A DNA stretch of 64,000 nt, from contig NZ_CP094527.1 in assembly GCF_022811725.1 (NCBI RefSeq), positions 4,712,001 to 4,776,000 on the forward strand, given 5' to 3'. The notes beneath the pieces were generated by a model. The model did not search any database, had not been told where the DNA came from, and saw nothing but the letters and a program-made list of their open reading frames with translations. The translations under genes were made by a program, and so were the position numbers. The stretch comes from Mucilaginibacter sp. SMC90. Lineage in GTDB: Bacteria; Bacteroidota; Bacteroidia; Sphingobacteriales; Sphingobacteriaceae. Below are positions 27,131-35,124 of the stretch, piece after piece. Every line of letters starts with the position of its first letter. Within the stretch, counting starts at the first letter, position 1.

Positions 27131-27279
27131 TTTACTCACCCCGACTTCGCTTCGCTTGTCACCCTTCTCTACGCTGCGCGTAAAGAGGGGATTTTTTGGT
27201 TTTTATTTTATTTCCCCCACCCTCTTTGCGGCTTGCCGGAGAGAGGGTGGTCCAGCGTAGCGTAGACCGGGTGAGTAAA
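27131..27279. repeat. Intergenic palindromic element inside the sulfatase operon
   Basis: Terminal inverted repeats TTTACTCACCC (27131) and GGGTGAGTAAA (ending 27279) enclose a second dyad of CACCCTTCTCT-type and AGAGAGGGTG-type sequence. The element fills most of the 190-bp gap between SusD (stop at 27293) and the NTF2-like gene. It carries no coding frame. It looks like a non-coding, transposon-derived repeat of the kind scattered in Sphingobacteriaceae genomes. The transcript would fold into a long hairpin, which could reduce sulfatase expression relative to SusCD. Confidence 0.65.
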
Positions 27280-27292
27280 CTATGCGCCTTGC

Positions 27293-28849
27293 TTATTGCC
27301 AGCCCGGGTTTTGGGTTAGCTTCCCATTGCTATTGTCAATTTCCTGCTGTGGTATCGGGAACAGGTAAAATTTACCCGCCGCGCCTTTGCTTACATTGGT
27401 TTTGCCAACTTTGAGCAAGCTTGCCTCAAGAATCCCCTTACCTGATGCATCCCGCTCACGGATCAGATCAAACCAGCGCTGGTATTCAAACACAAACTCC
27501 AGCCTCCGTTCTAAATAAACCGCATCCCTGAATGACGCCTGGTCAAGCCCTGAAAGATCATCAAGCCCGGCACGTTTCCTCACCCTGTTAATAGAAGCGT
27601 AAGCTTTTGCTGTTGGCCCGTTTAGTTCGTTCTCGGCTTCTGCATGAATCAGCAGCACTTCCGAAAAGCGAATGATAGGCACATTAGCGCCTGACTCGGC
27701 TTCATTAGCTACCACGCTTGGATCGTAGTATTTGTTAAAGAAAGGGATTGAATCATTAGCGATGGTTGCATCGTTCAGCTTGCCGTACCATAGATTGGTA
27801 GTAGGACTTTGAAAGCGGGTTACAAAACTTACCCGTTTACGTTTATCGTTGGCAGGATACAGTTTGTAGATACTGAAAAACTTATCTACACCATTAGGTT
27901 TAGTAGCATCGGGTACAGAGTAAAATACCACCTGATCGGCATAGCTGCCTACCATCCCAGGGATACCGTTCAATATTGATCGAGGAGCCTGGTTATTACC
28001 TTGCCCCTGCGAATTTGATTTAAACTGTGCTGAAAAAATATGCTCCTTTCCATTTTCGGTTGCAGGTAAAAACACATCGGCATAATTGGCAAACAGATCG
28101 TAGCCGTATGGGCCATTGATCACTGCTTCGGCCTGAGTAACGGCTTTATCCCATTTGCGTTCGGTAAGGTAAACTTTAGCTAATAACGAATATGCTGCGC
28201 CAGCGGTGGCCCTGCCAACGTCAGCACCTGTATAGCTATTCGGCAAGTCAACAGCCGCGTTGGTCAAATCAGTTTCTATCTGGGCGTAAACCGTGGCCGC
28301 GGCTGTTCTGGGAACCTGCAGATCAGACAGGTTAATGGATGTTTGATCATGCAGCACCAAAGGTACATCGCCGTAAAGTCTCACCAGGTTGAAGTAATAA
28401 AGTGCCCTCAAAAACTTAGCCTCGGCCACCAGTCTTTTATTCAGTGTAGCATCAAACTTTATGTCGGGGATAGTATCAATGGCGATATTAGCCTTTTTGA
28501 TAGCCGCATAATGCTGCTGCCAGATCTGGAGAACTCGCAAACCTGATGCCGAATGCCCCAGTACAGCTTGCGAGCGTACATCGGCATTGGTAGCGCCCGG
28601 GCCAGGCCCCTCATCATCGGCCATGAAATTCATACCGGTATTAAAAAGGGTGTTATAAGGTGTTTGCACTGTATTTGCACCACCATTCAGCAGTGAATAA
28701 GCCGCAGTAACGGACGCTACGGCATCGGCCTGTGTTTTGTAAAACTGGCTTGCCGGGATAAATGACCGCGGATCTTCATTGAGCTTGGCGCAAGATGCGG
28801 CACCAAAAGCAGTCAATAAAACCAGGTATATAATATTTTTCGTTTTCAT
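27293..28849 (-). CDS. SusD/RagB-family nutrient-binding lipoprotein
   Basis: The 518-residue protein begins with a lipoprotein signal (MKTKNIIYLVLLTAFGAASC, Cys at 20). It has the SusD layout: N-terminal TPR helices (KANIAIDTIPDIK, AEAKFLRALYYFNLVRLYGD with the hallmark L-R-A-x-x-Y-F-x-L-V-R-L-Y-G-D) and a C-terminal RLEFVFEYQRWFDLIR. SusD proteins sit on the outer membrane as a lid over the SusC channel and bind the substrate. It is 24 bp after the partner SusC gene. In this operon the companions are sulfatases rather than glycosidases, so the ligand may be a sulfated compound. Confidence 0.93.
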   Translation of the reverse strand: MKTKNIIYLVLLTAFGAASCAKLNEDPRSFIPASQFYKTQADAVASVTAAYSLLNGGANTVQTPYNTLFNTGMNFMADDEGPGPGATNADVRSQAVLGHSASGLRVLQIWQQHYAAIKKANIAIDTIPDIKFDATLNKRLVAEAKFLRALYYFNLVRLYGDVPLVLHDQTSINLSDLQVPRTAAATVYAQIETDLTNAAVDLPNSYTGADVGRATAGAAYSLLAKVYLTERKWDKAVTQAEAVINGPYGYDLFANYADVFLPATENGKEHIFSAQFKSNSQGQGNNQAPRSILNGIPGMVGSYADQVVFYSVPDATKPNGVDKFFSIYKLYPANDKRKRVSFVTRFQSPTTNLWYGKLNDATIANDSIPFFNKYYDPSVVANEAESGANVPIIRFSEVLLIHAEAENELNGPTAKAYASINRVRKRAGLDDLSGLDQASFRDAVYLERRLEFVFEYQRWFDLIRERDASGKGILEASLLKVGKTNVSKGAAGKFYLFPIPQQEIDNSNGKLTQNPGWQ

Positions 28850-28873
28850 GTTAAAAAAATCAAAGGTTATCGG

Positions 28874-31800
28874 CTACAGGGTAATACCTATACCCACAAT
28901 AAATGATTTGTTGTTTGGATAAGCACCGTTGTCAACTCCCGATGTAATGGCCGATTGCTCGTTGCTGCTCACCTCCGGATCGTAACCGGTATACTTTGTC
29001 CAGGTAGCCAGATTTTGCGCGTTGGCGTAAATCCTGATCTTTTTGATAGGCGACCTTGAAAGTACCGATTGCGGGAAAGTATAACCTAAGCTGAGGCTTT
29101 TAAGGCGCAGGTATGAACCGTTTTCAACAAACCTATCGGATATAGTTGCAGCCGGATCCTGGTAAGCACTATGAACATCGGTATTGGTGTTGGTAGGTGT
29201 ATAGCGGTTAAGTAAAGTGGTTGTGGCATTGGTATAACCGGTACCCAGTTCCAACACAGCTCTTTGCTGATTGTAAATTTTATTACCGTATGACCCCTGT
29301 AAGAACACACTTAAATCGACACCCTTGAACGAAAACGTATTGGTGATACCACCGGTAAATTTAGGCTGCGAATTGCCAAGGATTACCCTATCGGCTACCT
29401 GTGTTATTTTGCCATCACCATTGATATCCTGGTAGTTTTGGGCACCGGGTTGTGTATTAGCTGCCGGTGTAAGTACCGGGCCACCCGGCTGGATCAATCC
29501 ATTGGTTTTATACCCGATGAATGAACCAATAGGCTCGCCAACTTTAATGATGGATGGCAGCGATGAGTCAGGAATGAACTGGTTAACCCCGTTACCGCCA
29601 AGGCTAAGTACTTTGTTTCTGTTAACTGCAAACACGAGGTTGGTATTCCAAACAAAGCCACCGGTCAGGTTGCGTGAACTTATGCCAAGCTCGAAACCTT
29701 TGTTCTGCACCGAACCCACGTTTTCATACTGCTGAGGGTTGGTAATGGCGGTATTGGTAATGATAGTTAAACCGCTTGTAGCAGGCAATGGAAGGTAAAG
29801 CAGCAGGTTGGTTGTCTTTTTGTAATAGACATCGGCTGTTACGCTGATCCTGTCTTTAAACAAGCTAAGGTCAAAACCGAAATCATACTGGCTGGTTTTT
29901 TCCCAGGTTAAGTTTGGATTGTACAAACTGTTTGGTGCAAAACCTGCAACAGTCGAGTTGCCAAAATTGTAGCGATAATACCCTAATTGTGAATACGACT
30001 GGTAAGCCGGGATATCGCTGTTACCTGTTTGGCCTGCACTAAAGCGCAGCTTTAACTGGCTGATAGCGGTAACATTTTTCAGGAAGTCCTCACTTGAAGC
30101 ATTCCATGCTACAGCTGCAGAAGGGAACGATGCCCACTGGTGACCGGGAGCAAATTTTGACGAACCATCGGCGCGAAGAGTTAAGGTTAACAGATATTTG
30201 CTGTTGAAACCATAGTTAATACGCCCGAGGTACGATTTTAACGCCCAGGTATTTGACGATGTAGACGGCGCTATGGCAAAACCACTTCCCGAAACAGATG
30301 TAACACTGCCTGAGCCAAGATTGTTGAAAGTATCATAATCGCTCACAAAACCTGATGAACCATTGATAGAACCCTCGGCTTTAAATTGCTGCTGGGTGAA
30401 ACCGGCCAGTACATTCAGTGAATGCTTGCCAAACTTTTTGTTATAAGTCAACGTGTTTTCGTTAAGCCAGTTAAAGGAATTAAGCGTACCAACCTCGCCC
30501 AAGCCAGAATAGCCAGAACCTTCGTAAACTGAAGCAGGTAAATACCGGTTTTGTTTATTGTCGATAATGTCGATACCTGCTAATACCCTTGCAGTAAGGT
30601 TATCTGTAATCTTGTAATCGCCTGCGATATTGCCAAGCACGCGGCTTGTAGTAGTTGTGTTGGTTTGGTTGTACAGCGTATTGATTGGGTTTCCGTAAGT
30701 GCCCTCAAATACGTTTTTACTAAAGAATGACCCGTCGCTATTATAAACCGGTGTGGTTGGCGTCATCAGCAAAATAGCAGGTACTACCCCCTGGGGTGCT
30801 ATTTGCGCGGTGGTGCGGCTGCCTGTGATGTATGACGAGATCTTAAACTTGTCATTATAATCGTGCTCCACGTTCACCCGGCCTGCATAACGCTCAAAGT
30901 TGGTATTCTGCAGGATCCCGTCCTGTTTAAAGTAATTACCTGAAAAGGCAAGCCTGGTACGTTCGGTACCTGAAAATATTGAAAGACTGTGGTTTTGTGA
31001 GTTTGCTTTGCGAAAAGCGGCATCCTGCCAGTCGGTATTGGCATTGTAAGGGTTAAGCTGAGCTTCGGTTTGGGCGGTTTTACCCGTATTAACTAAAGCA
31101 TCATTACGTAAAGCTTCCCATTGCGGGGTATTGAGCAGGGATAAGGTTTTTATCACTTCCTGCCTGCCGAAGCTGCCATCGTAATTAATAGAAGACACAC
31201 CGGCTTTTCCTTTTTTAGTGGTGATGATGATAACACCATTTGCACCGCGTGTACCATAAATAGCAGTGGCCGAAGCGTCTTTTAAAACCTCGATACTTTC
31301 AATATCCGAGGTATTGATAGATGCCAGCGGATTGATCTTAGGGCCGTTAGCTACGCCTGCATCAGTCAATGAATTGCTGTTTGAAGTAGGGAAACCATCT
31401 ATTACATACAATGGTTCGGCAACGGCGTTGATAGAGTTTACACCGCGTACTTGTACCGTTACACCCGCACCCGGCTGTCCGGTGGCCTGCGTTACCTGGA
31501 TACCCGAAACCGAGCCCTGCAAAGCCCTGTCGAGCGAGGGAACAGGTTGTTTTAAAGCCAGTGCAGGAACAGAAGCTACCGAACCGGTGATATCCTTACG
31601 TTTTTGCGTACCATACCCCACCACAACCACCTGGTTTAACTGGGTTTGGGCATCTTTAAGTTTAATTTCAACGGGGCTGCCATCGGCAATAAACTCCTTC
31701 TTTTCGTAACCTGTAAAGGTTATAATAAGCTTATAGGGAAACTTTTGACCGGTTACAAAACTGAATTTACCTTCAATATCTGTTGAAACAACGTGTGTAG

Positions 31801-31963
31801 TACCCTGGATTTTAACTACAGCGCCAGGCAACGGCTCGCGGGTTGCGCTATCTATTACACGACCAACCAGGTGTGAATTGATAAGGGGCTGAGTTTGCTG
31901 CGCGATGGTTAACAACGGAAAACTGATAAGCAGCAGGAATGGGATTAATAAAAGTTTTTTCAT
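28874..31963 (-). CDS. SusC/RagA-family TonB-dependent outer-membrane transporter
   Basis: The 1029-residue protein has a signal peptide, a CarboxypepD_reg-like domain at about 32-115 (GRVIDSATREPLPGAVVKIQ), the TonB box region (LNQVVVVGYGTQKRKDITGS), a plug domain with GVNSINAVAEPLYVIDGFPT and SIEVLKDASATAIYGTRGAN, and a C-terminal beta-barrel ending in GITL. It lacks the STN signalling domain seen in the second SusC of this window, and no sigma/FecR pair is adjacent. Control therefore probably comes from upstream, at the cysteine-rich leader. It imports substrate across the outer membrane using TonB energy. The 367-bp gap to the FGE gene leaves room for an internal promoter. Confidence 0.94.
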   Translation of the reverse strand: MKKLLLIPFLLLISFPLLTIAQQTQPLINSHLVGRVIDSATREPLPGAVVKIQGTTHVVSTDIEGKFSFVTGQKFPYKLIITFTGYEKKEFIADGSPVEIKLKDAQTQLNQVVVVGYGTQKRKDITGSVASVPALALKQPVPSLDRALQGSVSGIQVTQATGQPGAGVTVQVRGVNSINAVAEPLYVIDGFPTSNSNSLTDAGVANGPKINPLASINTSDIESIEVLKDASATAIYGTRGANGVIIITTKKGKAGVSSINYDGSFGRQEVIKTLSLLNTPQWEALRNDALVNTGKTAQTEAQLNPYNANTDWQDAAFRKANSQNHSLSIFSGTERTRLAFSGNYFKQDGILQNTNFERYAGRVNVEHDYNDKFKISSYITGSRTTAQIAPQGVVPAILLMTPTTPVYNSDGSFFSKNVFEGTYGNPINTLYNQTNTTTTSRVLGNIAGDYKITDNLTARVLAGIDIIDNKQNRYLPASVYEGSGYSGLGEVGTLNSFNWLNENTLTYNKKFGKHSLNVLAGFTQQQFKAEGSINGSSGFVSDYDTFNNLGSGSVTSVSGSGFAIAPSTSSNTWALKSYLGRINYGFNSKYLLTLTLRADGSSKFAPGHQWASFPSAAVAWNASSEDFLKNVTAISQLKLRFSAGQTGNSDIPAYQSYSQLGYYRYNFGNSTVAGFAPNSLYNPNLTWEKTSQYDFGFDLSLFKDRISVTADVYYKKTTNLLLYLPLPATSGLTIITNTAITNPQQYENVGSVQNKGFELGISSRNLTGGFVWNTNLVFAVNRNKVLSLGGNGVNQFIPDSSLPSIIKVGEPIGSFIGYKTNGLIQPGGPVLTPAANTQPGAQNYQDINGDGKITQVADRVILGNSQPKFTGGITNTFSFKGVDLSVFLQGSYGNKIYNQQRAVLELGTGYTNATTTLLNRYTPTNTNTDVHSAYQDPAATISDRFVENGSYLRLKSLSLGYTFPQSVLSRSPIKKIRIYANAQNLATWTKYTGYDPEVSSNEQSAITSGVDNGAYPNNKSFIVGIGITL

Positions 31964-32330
31964 GTCGACAGGTTTTTAAATGATGAAAAACCAGACAACG
32001 GATCAGCATACCCATAAAACAGCGGATATAATTGCTGCGGATGAAAAGCATCCTCAATTATTTGCAGCGTAAAGAGCGCTGCGGGCAAGGTGAAGGGCAA
32101 AACATGGCCCTTCGCCTCGTTTGCAATATTTTGCATAGATTTGAATAGTTAAAATGACACCATTGAAACAGGCTCAACGCCAATCGATCCCTGTTTCGTT
32201 GTTTTAATGACCGGGGAAAAGCTTTGCTTTTCCCTTATTTGTTTATGTACTTATTTTGATTATTTCATAGTCCTTTCTTTATTACGCCCGCACCTGCAGG
32301 CAGATCAATTACTTAATTCGGGGTATTATT
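31964..32330 (-). other. Structured intergenic region between FGE and SusC genes
   Basis: This 367-bp gap contains three hairpins: GGGAAAAGC/GCTTTTCCC (32214-32234), GAAACAGG/CCTGTTTC (32165-32197) and GAAGGGC/GCCCTTC (32092-32113). None is followed by a U tract in the minus direction, so they are not clear terminators. A 58-codon frame (32136 down to 31960) begins MQNIANEAKGH and its TGA overlaps the SusC ATG as ATGA. Its reality is uncertain. No TAnnTTTG promoter was found here, so SusC may be transcribed from the upstream promoter at 35093. Confidence 0.45.
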
Positions 32331-33473
32331 TTAGTTGCTAACACATCGAAAGCCAAGGTGCTCCATACCGCTGTCTTCGGTAGTTTTCATACGGCGGGAT
32401 ACGCGGTAGCCCGAACAATAGCTATCGTTGCATAAAAATGACCCTCCGCGTACCACCCGCTTTATAGCATAAGGCTCGTCCGGATCATATGATTTTGAAG
32501 CTCCTTTAGGATTTTTAATGCCTGCCGGGATGCTTACCGTTTTATAGTAATTGTTATTGTACAAATCTGAACACCATTCCCATACGTTGCCGGCCATGTC
32601 ATACAAGCCATAACCATTTGGTGCAAATGAACTCACAGGCGCTAAGTAATAATAATGGTCGCGCTGAGTGTTTTTATAGGGGAAACTTCCATCCCAGGTA
32701 TTTGCCTTGGGCAAACCCTCATTTACCTTTTCATTACCCCAGGGGTAAATCTTATCCTCAAGGCCACCTCTTGCCGCACGTTCCCATTCGGCTTCGGTTG
32801 GTAAACGTTTACCGGCCCACTTACTGTAAGCCACAGCATCAAACCATGAAACCTGTACTACCGGATAATTTTCTTTACCCTTAATATCGCTGCCTGGCCC
32901 GTGCGGATGTTTCCAGTTTGCACCAGTTTTCCATTCCCACCACTGGCTGTAATCGTTCAGATTAACCTGGTGACTGGCAGGCACAAACACCAGCGATGCA
33001 GGAACCAGTAAGCTATCAGCAGGTTTTTCGGTACCCGGCGGCATTTGTTTTTTTAGCTCGTTCCAGTCGGGTTTACGTTCGGCGGTTGTGATGTAACCTG
33101 TAGCCTTTATAAACTTTTCAAACTGCGCATTAGTAACTTCGGTTTTATCTATCCAAAAACCGTCAACAGTTACATCATGCTTAGGGTATTCATCAGGTTC
33201 GGCCTGTTGGTTATCGGCCCCCATTCTGAAATTTCCGGCTGATACCCATACCATCCCCGCATGGTTGGCATGGGTACTACCGGCATCAGGTAAACTAAGC
33301 GCCGCACCGCTTAGTCCTGCCGCTTTAAACCTGTTAGGGATATTTGATTCGCAGCATAGCTTCTTTTTAGCACCGGGAACAGAGGCTACCGCAATACCCG
33401 CCATTGGTTTCGCCGGTTGTTTGCATGAAAATAAGCATGCCATACTAAAAAAGATAAGTACAATCTTTTTCAT
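32331..33473 (-). CDS. Formylglycine-generating enzyme (sulfatase maturation), lipoprotein form
   Basis: The 380-residue protein belongs to the FGE/SUMF1 fold. Motifs are VWVSAGNFRMGADNQQAEPD, EYPKHDVTVDGFWIDKTEVT, VSWFDAVAYSKWAGKRLPTE and MAGNVWEWCSD. The catalytic end reads RGGSFLCNDSYCSGYRVSRR, with Cys348 and Cys353 at the five-residue spacing of the copper-binding active-site pair of SUMF1-type enzymes. It would convert the motif cysteines of the three sulfatases in this operon into formylglycine. Unusually, its N-terminus is a lipoprotein signal (MKKIVLIFFSMACLFSC, Cys17), so maturation would happen in the periplasm or at a membrane. It abuts the preceding gene (TAATG overlap). Confidence 0.93.
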   Translation of the reverse strand: MKKIVLIFFSMACLFSCKQPAKPMAGIAVASVPGAKKKLCCESNIPNRFKAAGLSGAALSLPDAGSTHANHAGMVWVSAGNFRMGADNQQAEPDEYPKHDVTVDGFWIDKTEVTNAQFEKFIKATGYITTAERKPDWNELKKQMPPGTEKPADSLLVPASLVFVPASHQVNLNDYSQWWEWKTGANWKHPHGPGSDIKGKENYPVVQVSWFDAVAYSKWAGKRLPTEAEWERAARGGLEDKIYPWGNEKVNEGLPKANTWDGSFPYKNTQRDHYYYLAPVSSFAPNGYGLYDMAGNVWEWCSDLYNNNYYKTVSIPAGIKNPKGASKSYDPDEPYAIKRVVRGGSFLCNDSYCSGYRVSRRMKTTEDSGMEHLGFRCVSN

Positions 33474-34438
33474 TACGCTTTTACCGGTTGTAACTGAAAA
33501 TCTGCATCGGCCTGTTCATTTTCAGGCTGCACGGCAACATCCGGCCGGTAAAATTGATGGGGCTGAAGAGGCACGTCATCCTTAATCATTGGGCCATCGG
33601 CAGCAAGCTCACTTCCCGGAACCTTTGATTTAAATATTGGCCAGGCCAGTTGCGCATACCATTGATCACCTTCGTAATGGGAAATGCCATAAGCTTTAGG
33701 ATATTGGCGGGAGATATGGGCTGTACCAAAAATGATATCCCACCAAAAAAACATATTACCAAAGTTGCCTTTGTAATACCCTACACCGTCGTCGGTAGTA
33801 GCTGCGTGGTGCGCATGGTGCGTCGCCGGGGTTGATATGGTACGTTCCAATACCCAGGCCAGCGGGTGTAATATTTTGTACTGGTAAAAAGGCTTATCCC
33901 ACGGGATACTTGAATGTGCCAGCGTGGTAATAGTACTTTTAATACCTTTTACCACCAATGTAGGAACACCCAAACCAAGATACACCAAAGCAGCAGTTAA
34001 ATAGGTTTGTGAAAAGAACAGCGTATAAATGATATTTTGCCTGCTGGCCATTGCCATACCCATGTACGAAGCCGAGTGATGCGTACGGTGAAAACGCCAT
34101 AACCACGGTACCTGGTGGTGCAGGCGATGGTACCAGTATTGGGTAAGATCGTCGGCCACGGCTATGATGGCGCATCCCCATAAAAAGGGCACCCAATCGA
34201 AAGTATTTTTTAAGGTTGGTAATATGGCTGGTAAAACCAACAGACTGTAATAGGCAACCAGTGGTTTCACCACCAGTTTAGGGATGGTAAAGCAGGCGAT
34301 ATCCACCCATTTTTCGTTCTTGTTCCAACGTTTTTTGTACAGGCCGAATGAAAATTCGAGTACACCTAATACCAGTACCAAAACGGAAAACCCGTAGCCG
34401 TTAAGGTTATCTATTACTTGTTTTATCTGCTCAATCAT
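33473..34438 (-). CDS. Sterol desaturase/fatty acid hydroxylase-family membrane protein
   Basis: The 321-residue protein has four or more membrane helices and the histidine boxes of the di-iron fatty acid hydroxylase superfamily: HRLHH and FHRTHHS around residues 107-122, with HAHHAATTD near residue 210. Family members insert or modify hydroxyl groups on lipids using oxygen at the inner membrane. Its substrate here is unknown. It overlaps the small membrane gene upstream by 8 bp and the FGE gene downstream by 1 bp, so it is firmly in the sulfate-ester operon. Release or modification of a sulfated lipid or sterol-like compound is conceivable, but that is inference. Confidence 0.88.
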   Translation of the reverse strand: MIEQIKQVIDNLNGYGFSVLVLVLGVLEFSFGLYKKRWNKNEKWVDIACFTIPKLVVKPLVAYYSLLVLPAILPTLKNTFDWVPFLWGCAIIAVADDLTQYWYHRLHHQVPWLWRFHRTHHSASYMGMAMASRQNIIYTLFFSQTYLTAALVYLGLGVPTLVVKGIKSTITTLAHSSIPWDKPFYQYKILHPLAWVLERTISTPATHHAHHAATTDDGVGYYKGNFGNMFFWWDIIFGTAHISRQYPKAYGISHYEGDQWYAQLAWPIFKSKVPGSELAADGPMIKDDVPLQPHQFYRPDVAVQPENEQADADFQLQPVKA

Positions 34439-34625
34439 TGTCTTGCGAGTTTGAATTTTTAGTCTTTACTGTGTTTTCTTGTTTATGCTGATGTTTCTTT
34501 TCCCAAGGGCGTTGGCCGGTAATGGCAAACGTGCCAAACATAAGGGCTATCGGCAGGATGTACAGCAACAGGCTCAGCGACGCGTTCCTGATGATCTGTG
34601 TTTTAGTTGATTGCTCTAATTTCAT
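34431..34625 (-). CDS. Small membrane protein, first of a coupled pair (second in order)
   Basis: This 64-residue protein has one hydrophobic helix at about 13-36 (NASLSLLLYILPIALMFGTF) and a charged, Lys/Asn-rich tail. It is not recognised. Its ATG overlaps the stop of the preceding 58-residue gene (ATGA) and its end overlaps the hydroxylase-like gene by 8 bp. The coupling on both sides makes a real gene likely. It may be a small subunit or partner of the membrane hydroxylase. Confidence 0.65.
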   Translation of the reverse strand: MKLEQSTKTQIIRNASLSLLLYILPIALMFGTFAITGQRPWEKKHQHKQENTVKTKNSNSQDND

Positions 34626-34798
34626 GATGGGCTATTTTTTTGAGGTTGAACAATTTGTGCCGTTTTAGTTGCAGCCTTTTTTTCCAAAAGCTTACGGCCA
34701 AGCCACAGCCCGCCGAAAATGATAATGAAAGGTATGAGGGTTACTATAACACCTACCAACACCTTCTTCCCTATTAGGGAAACGTCGTTAATGGTCAT
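34622..34798 (-). CDS. Small membrane protein, first structural gene of the sulfate-ester operon
   Basis: A 58-residue frame runs from ATG 34798 to TGA 34622-34624. It has one transmembrane helix at about 13-33 (VLVGVIVTLIPFIIIFGGLW), a basic stretch after it (GRKLLEKKAATK) and a polar tail. No family is recognised. Its stop overlaps the next start as ATGA. It lies directly downstream of the cysteine-rich leader and its hairpins, so it is the first gene that the attenuator would control. Confidence 0.65.
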   Translation of the reverse strand: MTINDVSLIGKKVLVGVIVTLIPFIIIFGGLWLGRKLLEKKAATKTAQIVQPQKNSPS

Positions 34799-34827
34799 AA
34801 TGAAACTATTAAGTGATTAAATATGCA

Positions 34828-34979
34828 GGGGCAGCGCATAACAATCCGCACAAAGCCAGCAATGCCCTTTAAAAATGATTAAATAAAAAGTTGGGGATAT
34901 CGTGTATTGAGCACACGATTATAAGAAAGGGACTAACCCTTGTAATGCCTTAACAGCAGCAACAAGAATAACAACAAGG
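34828..34979 (-). promoter_or_regulatory. Attenuator-like set of alternative RNA hairpins
   Basis: Reading the minus-strand transcript, segment 1 CCUUGU (34974-34979, over the first Cys codon) pairs with segment 2 ACAAGG (34938-34943). Segment 2 also overlaps AAGGG (34937-34941), which pairs with CCCUU (34927-34931), so the two pairings exclude each other. Segment 3 CCCUUU (34926-34931) can also pair with AAAGGG (34865-34870). This last segment overlaps GGGCA (34863-34867), which pairs with UGCCC (34829-34833). An independent 7-bp hairpin AUCGUGU/ACACGAU (34899-34919) is followed by a U-rich run (34881-34888). The chain of 1:2, 2:3, 3:4 and 4:5 choices is what an amino-acid attenuator needs. 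Pairings were found by eye, without energy calculation. Confidence 0.5.
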
Positions 34980-35045
34980 AGTAAAAGCAGCAGTGGTTAA
35001 CTGATAATTAGCAAGGCCGTATTTAGGTAAAAGTTCGGGTTGCAT
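34950..35045 (-). CDS. Polycysteine leader peptide
   Basis: A 31-codon frame starts at ATG 35045 (MQPELLPKYGLANY...) and ends TPCCYSCCCC then TAA. Six of the last eight codons are Cys (TGT TGT TAT TCT TGT TGC TGC TGT). Such an ending is not expected for a folded protein but is ideal for a ribosome that stalls when charged Cys-tRNA is scarce. Polycysteine leader peptides that act as cysteine-responsive attenuators are known in mycobacteria upstream of sulfur genes. Here the downstream genes encode sulfate-ester utilization. It lies about 40 nt behind a good Bacteroidota promoter, and mutually exclusive hairpins follow the stop. The gene is real by context, but no translation evidence is available. 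Confidence 0.7.
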   Translation of the reverse strand: MQPELLPKYGLANYQLTTAAFTPCCYSCCCC

Positions 35046-35092
35046 GGTGGGGTGCTTTTTAGTGATTTAATTATTGTGATTATTTTCTGAAG

Positions 35093-35100
35093 CAAATGTA
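35093..35100 (-). promoter_or_regulatory. Bacteroidota -7 promoter box for the sulfate-ester operon
   Basis: TACATTTG on the minus strand matches the TAnnTTTG consensus exactly. The predicted start is near 35086, giving a leader of about 40 nt before the polycysteine peptide. A clear -33 TTTG at the usual spacing is not seen, which suggests the promoter needs help from an activator. Confidence 0.6.
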
Positions 35101-35124
35101 AACAAAGATTTAATAAATACTACT

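Noticed and set aside
32214..32234. Hairpin as terminator between FGE and SusC
   Set aside because: The stem is good but the minus-strand side is not followed by a U run, so termination is doubtful.
34799..34949. Riboswitch (SAM-type) upstream of the sulfate-ester operon
   Set aside because: Considered because of the sulfur context, but no conserved SAM riboswitch core was recognised; the peptide-attenuator reading explains the hairpins better.
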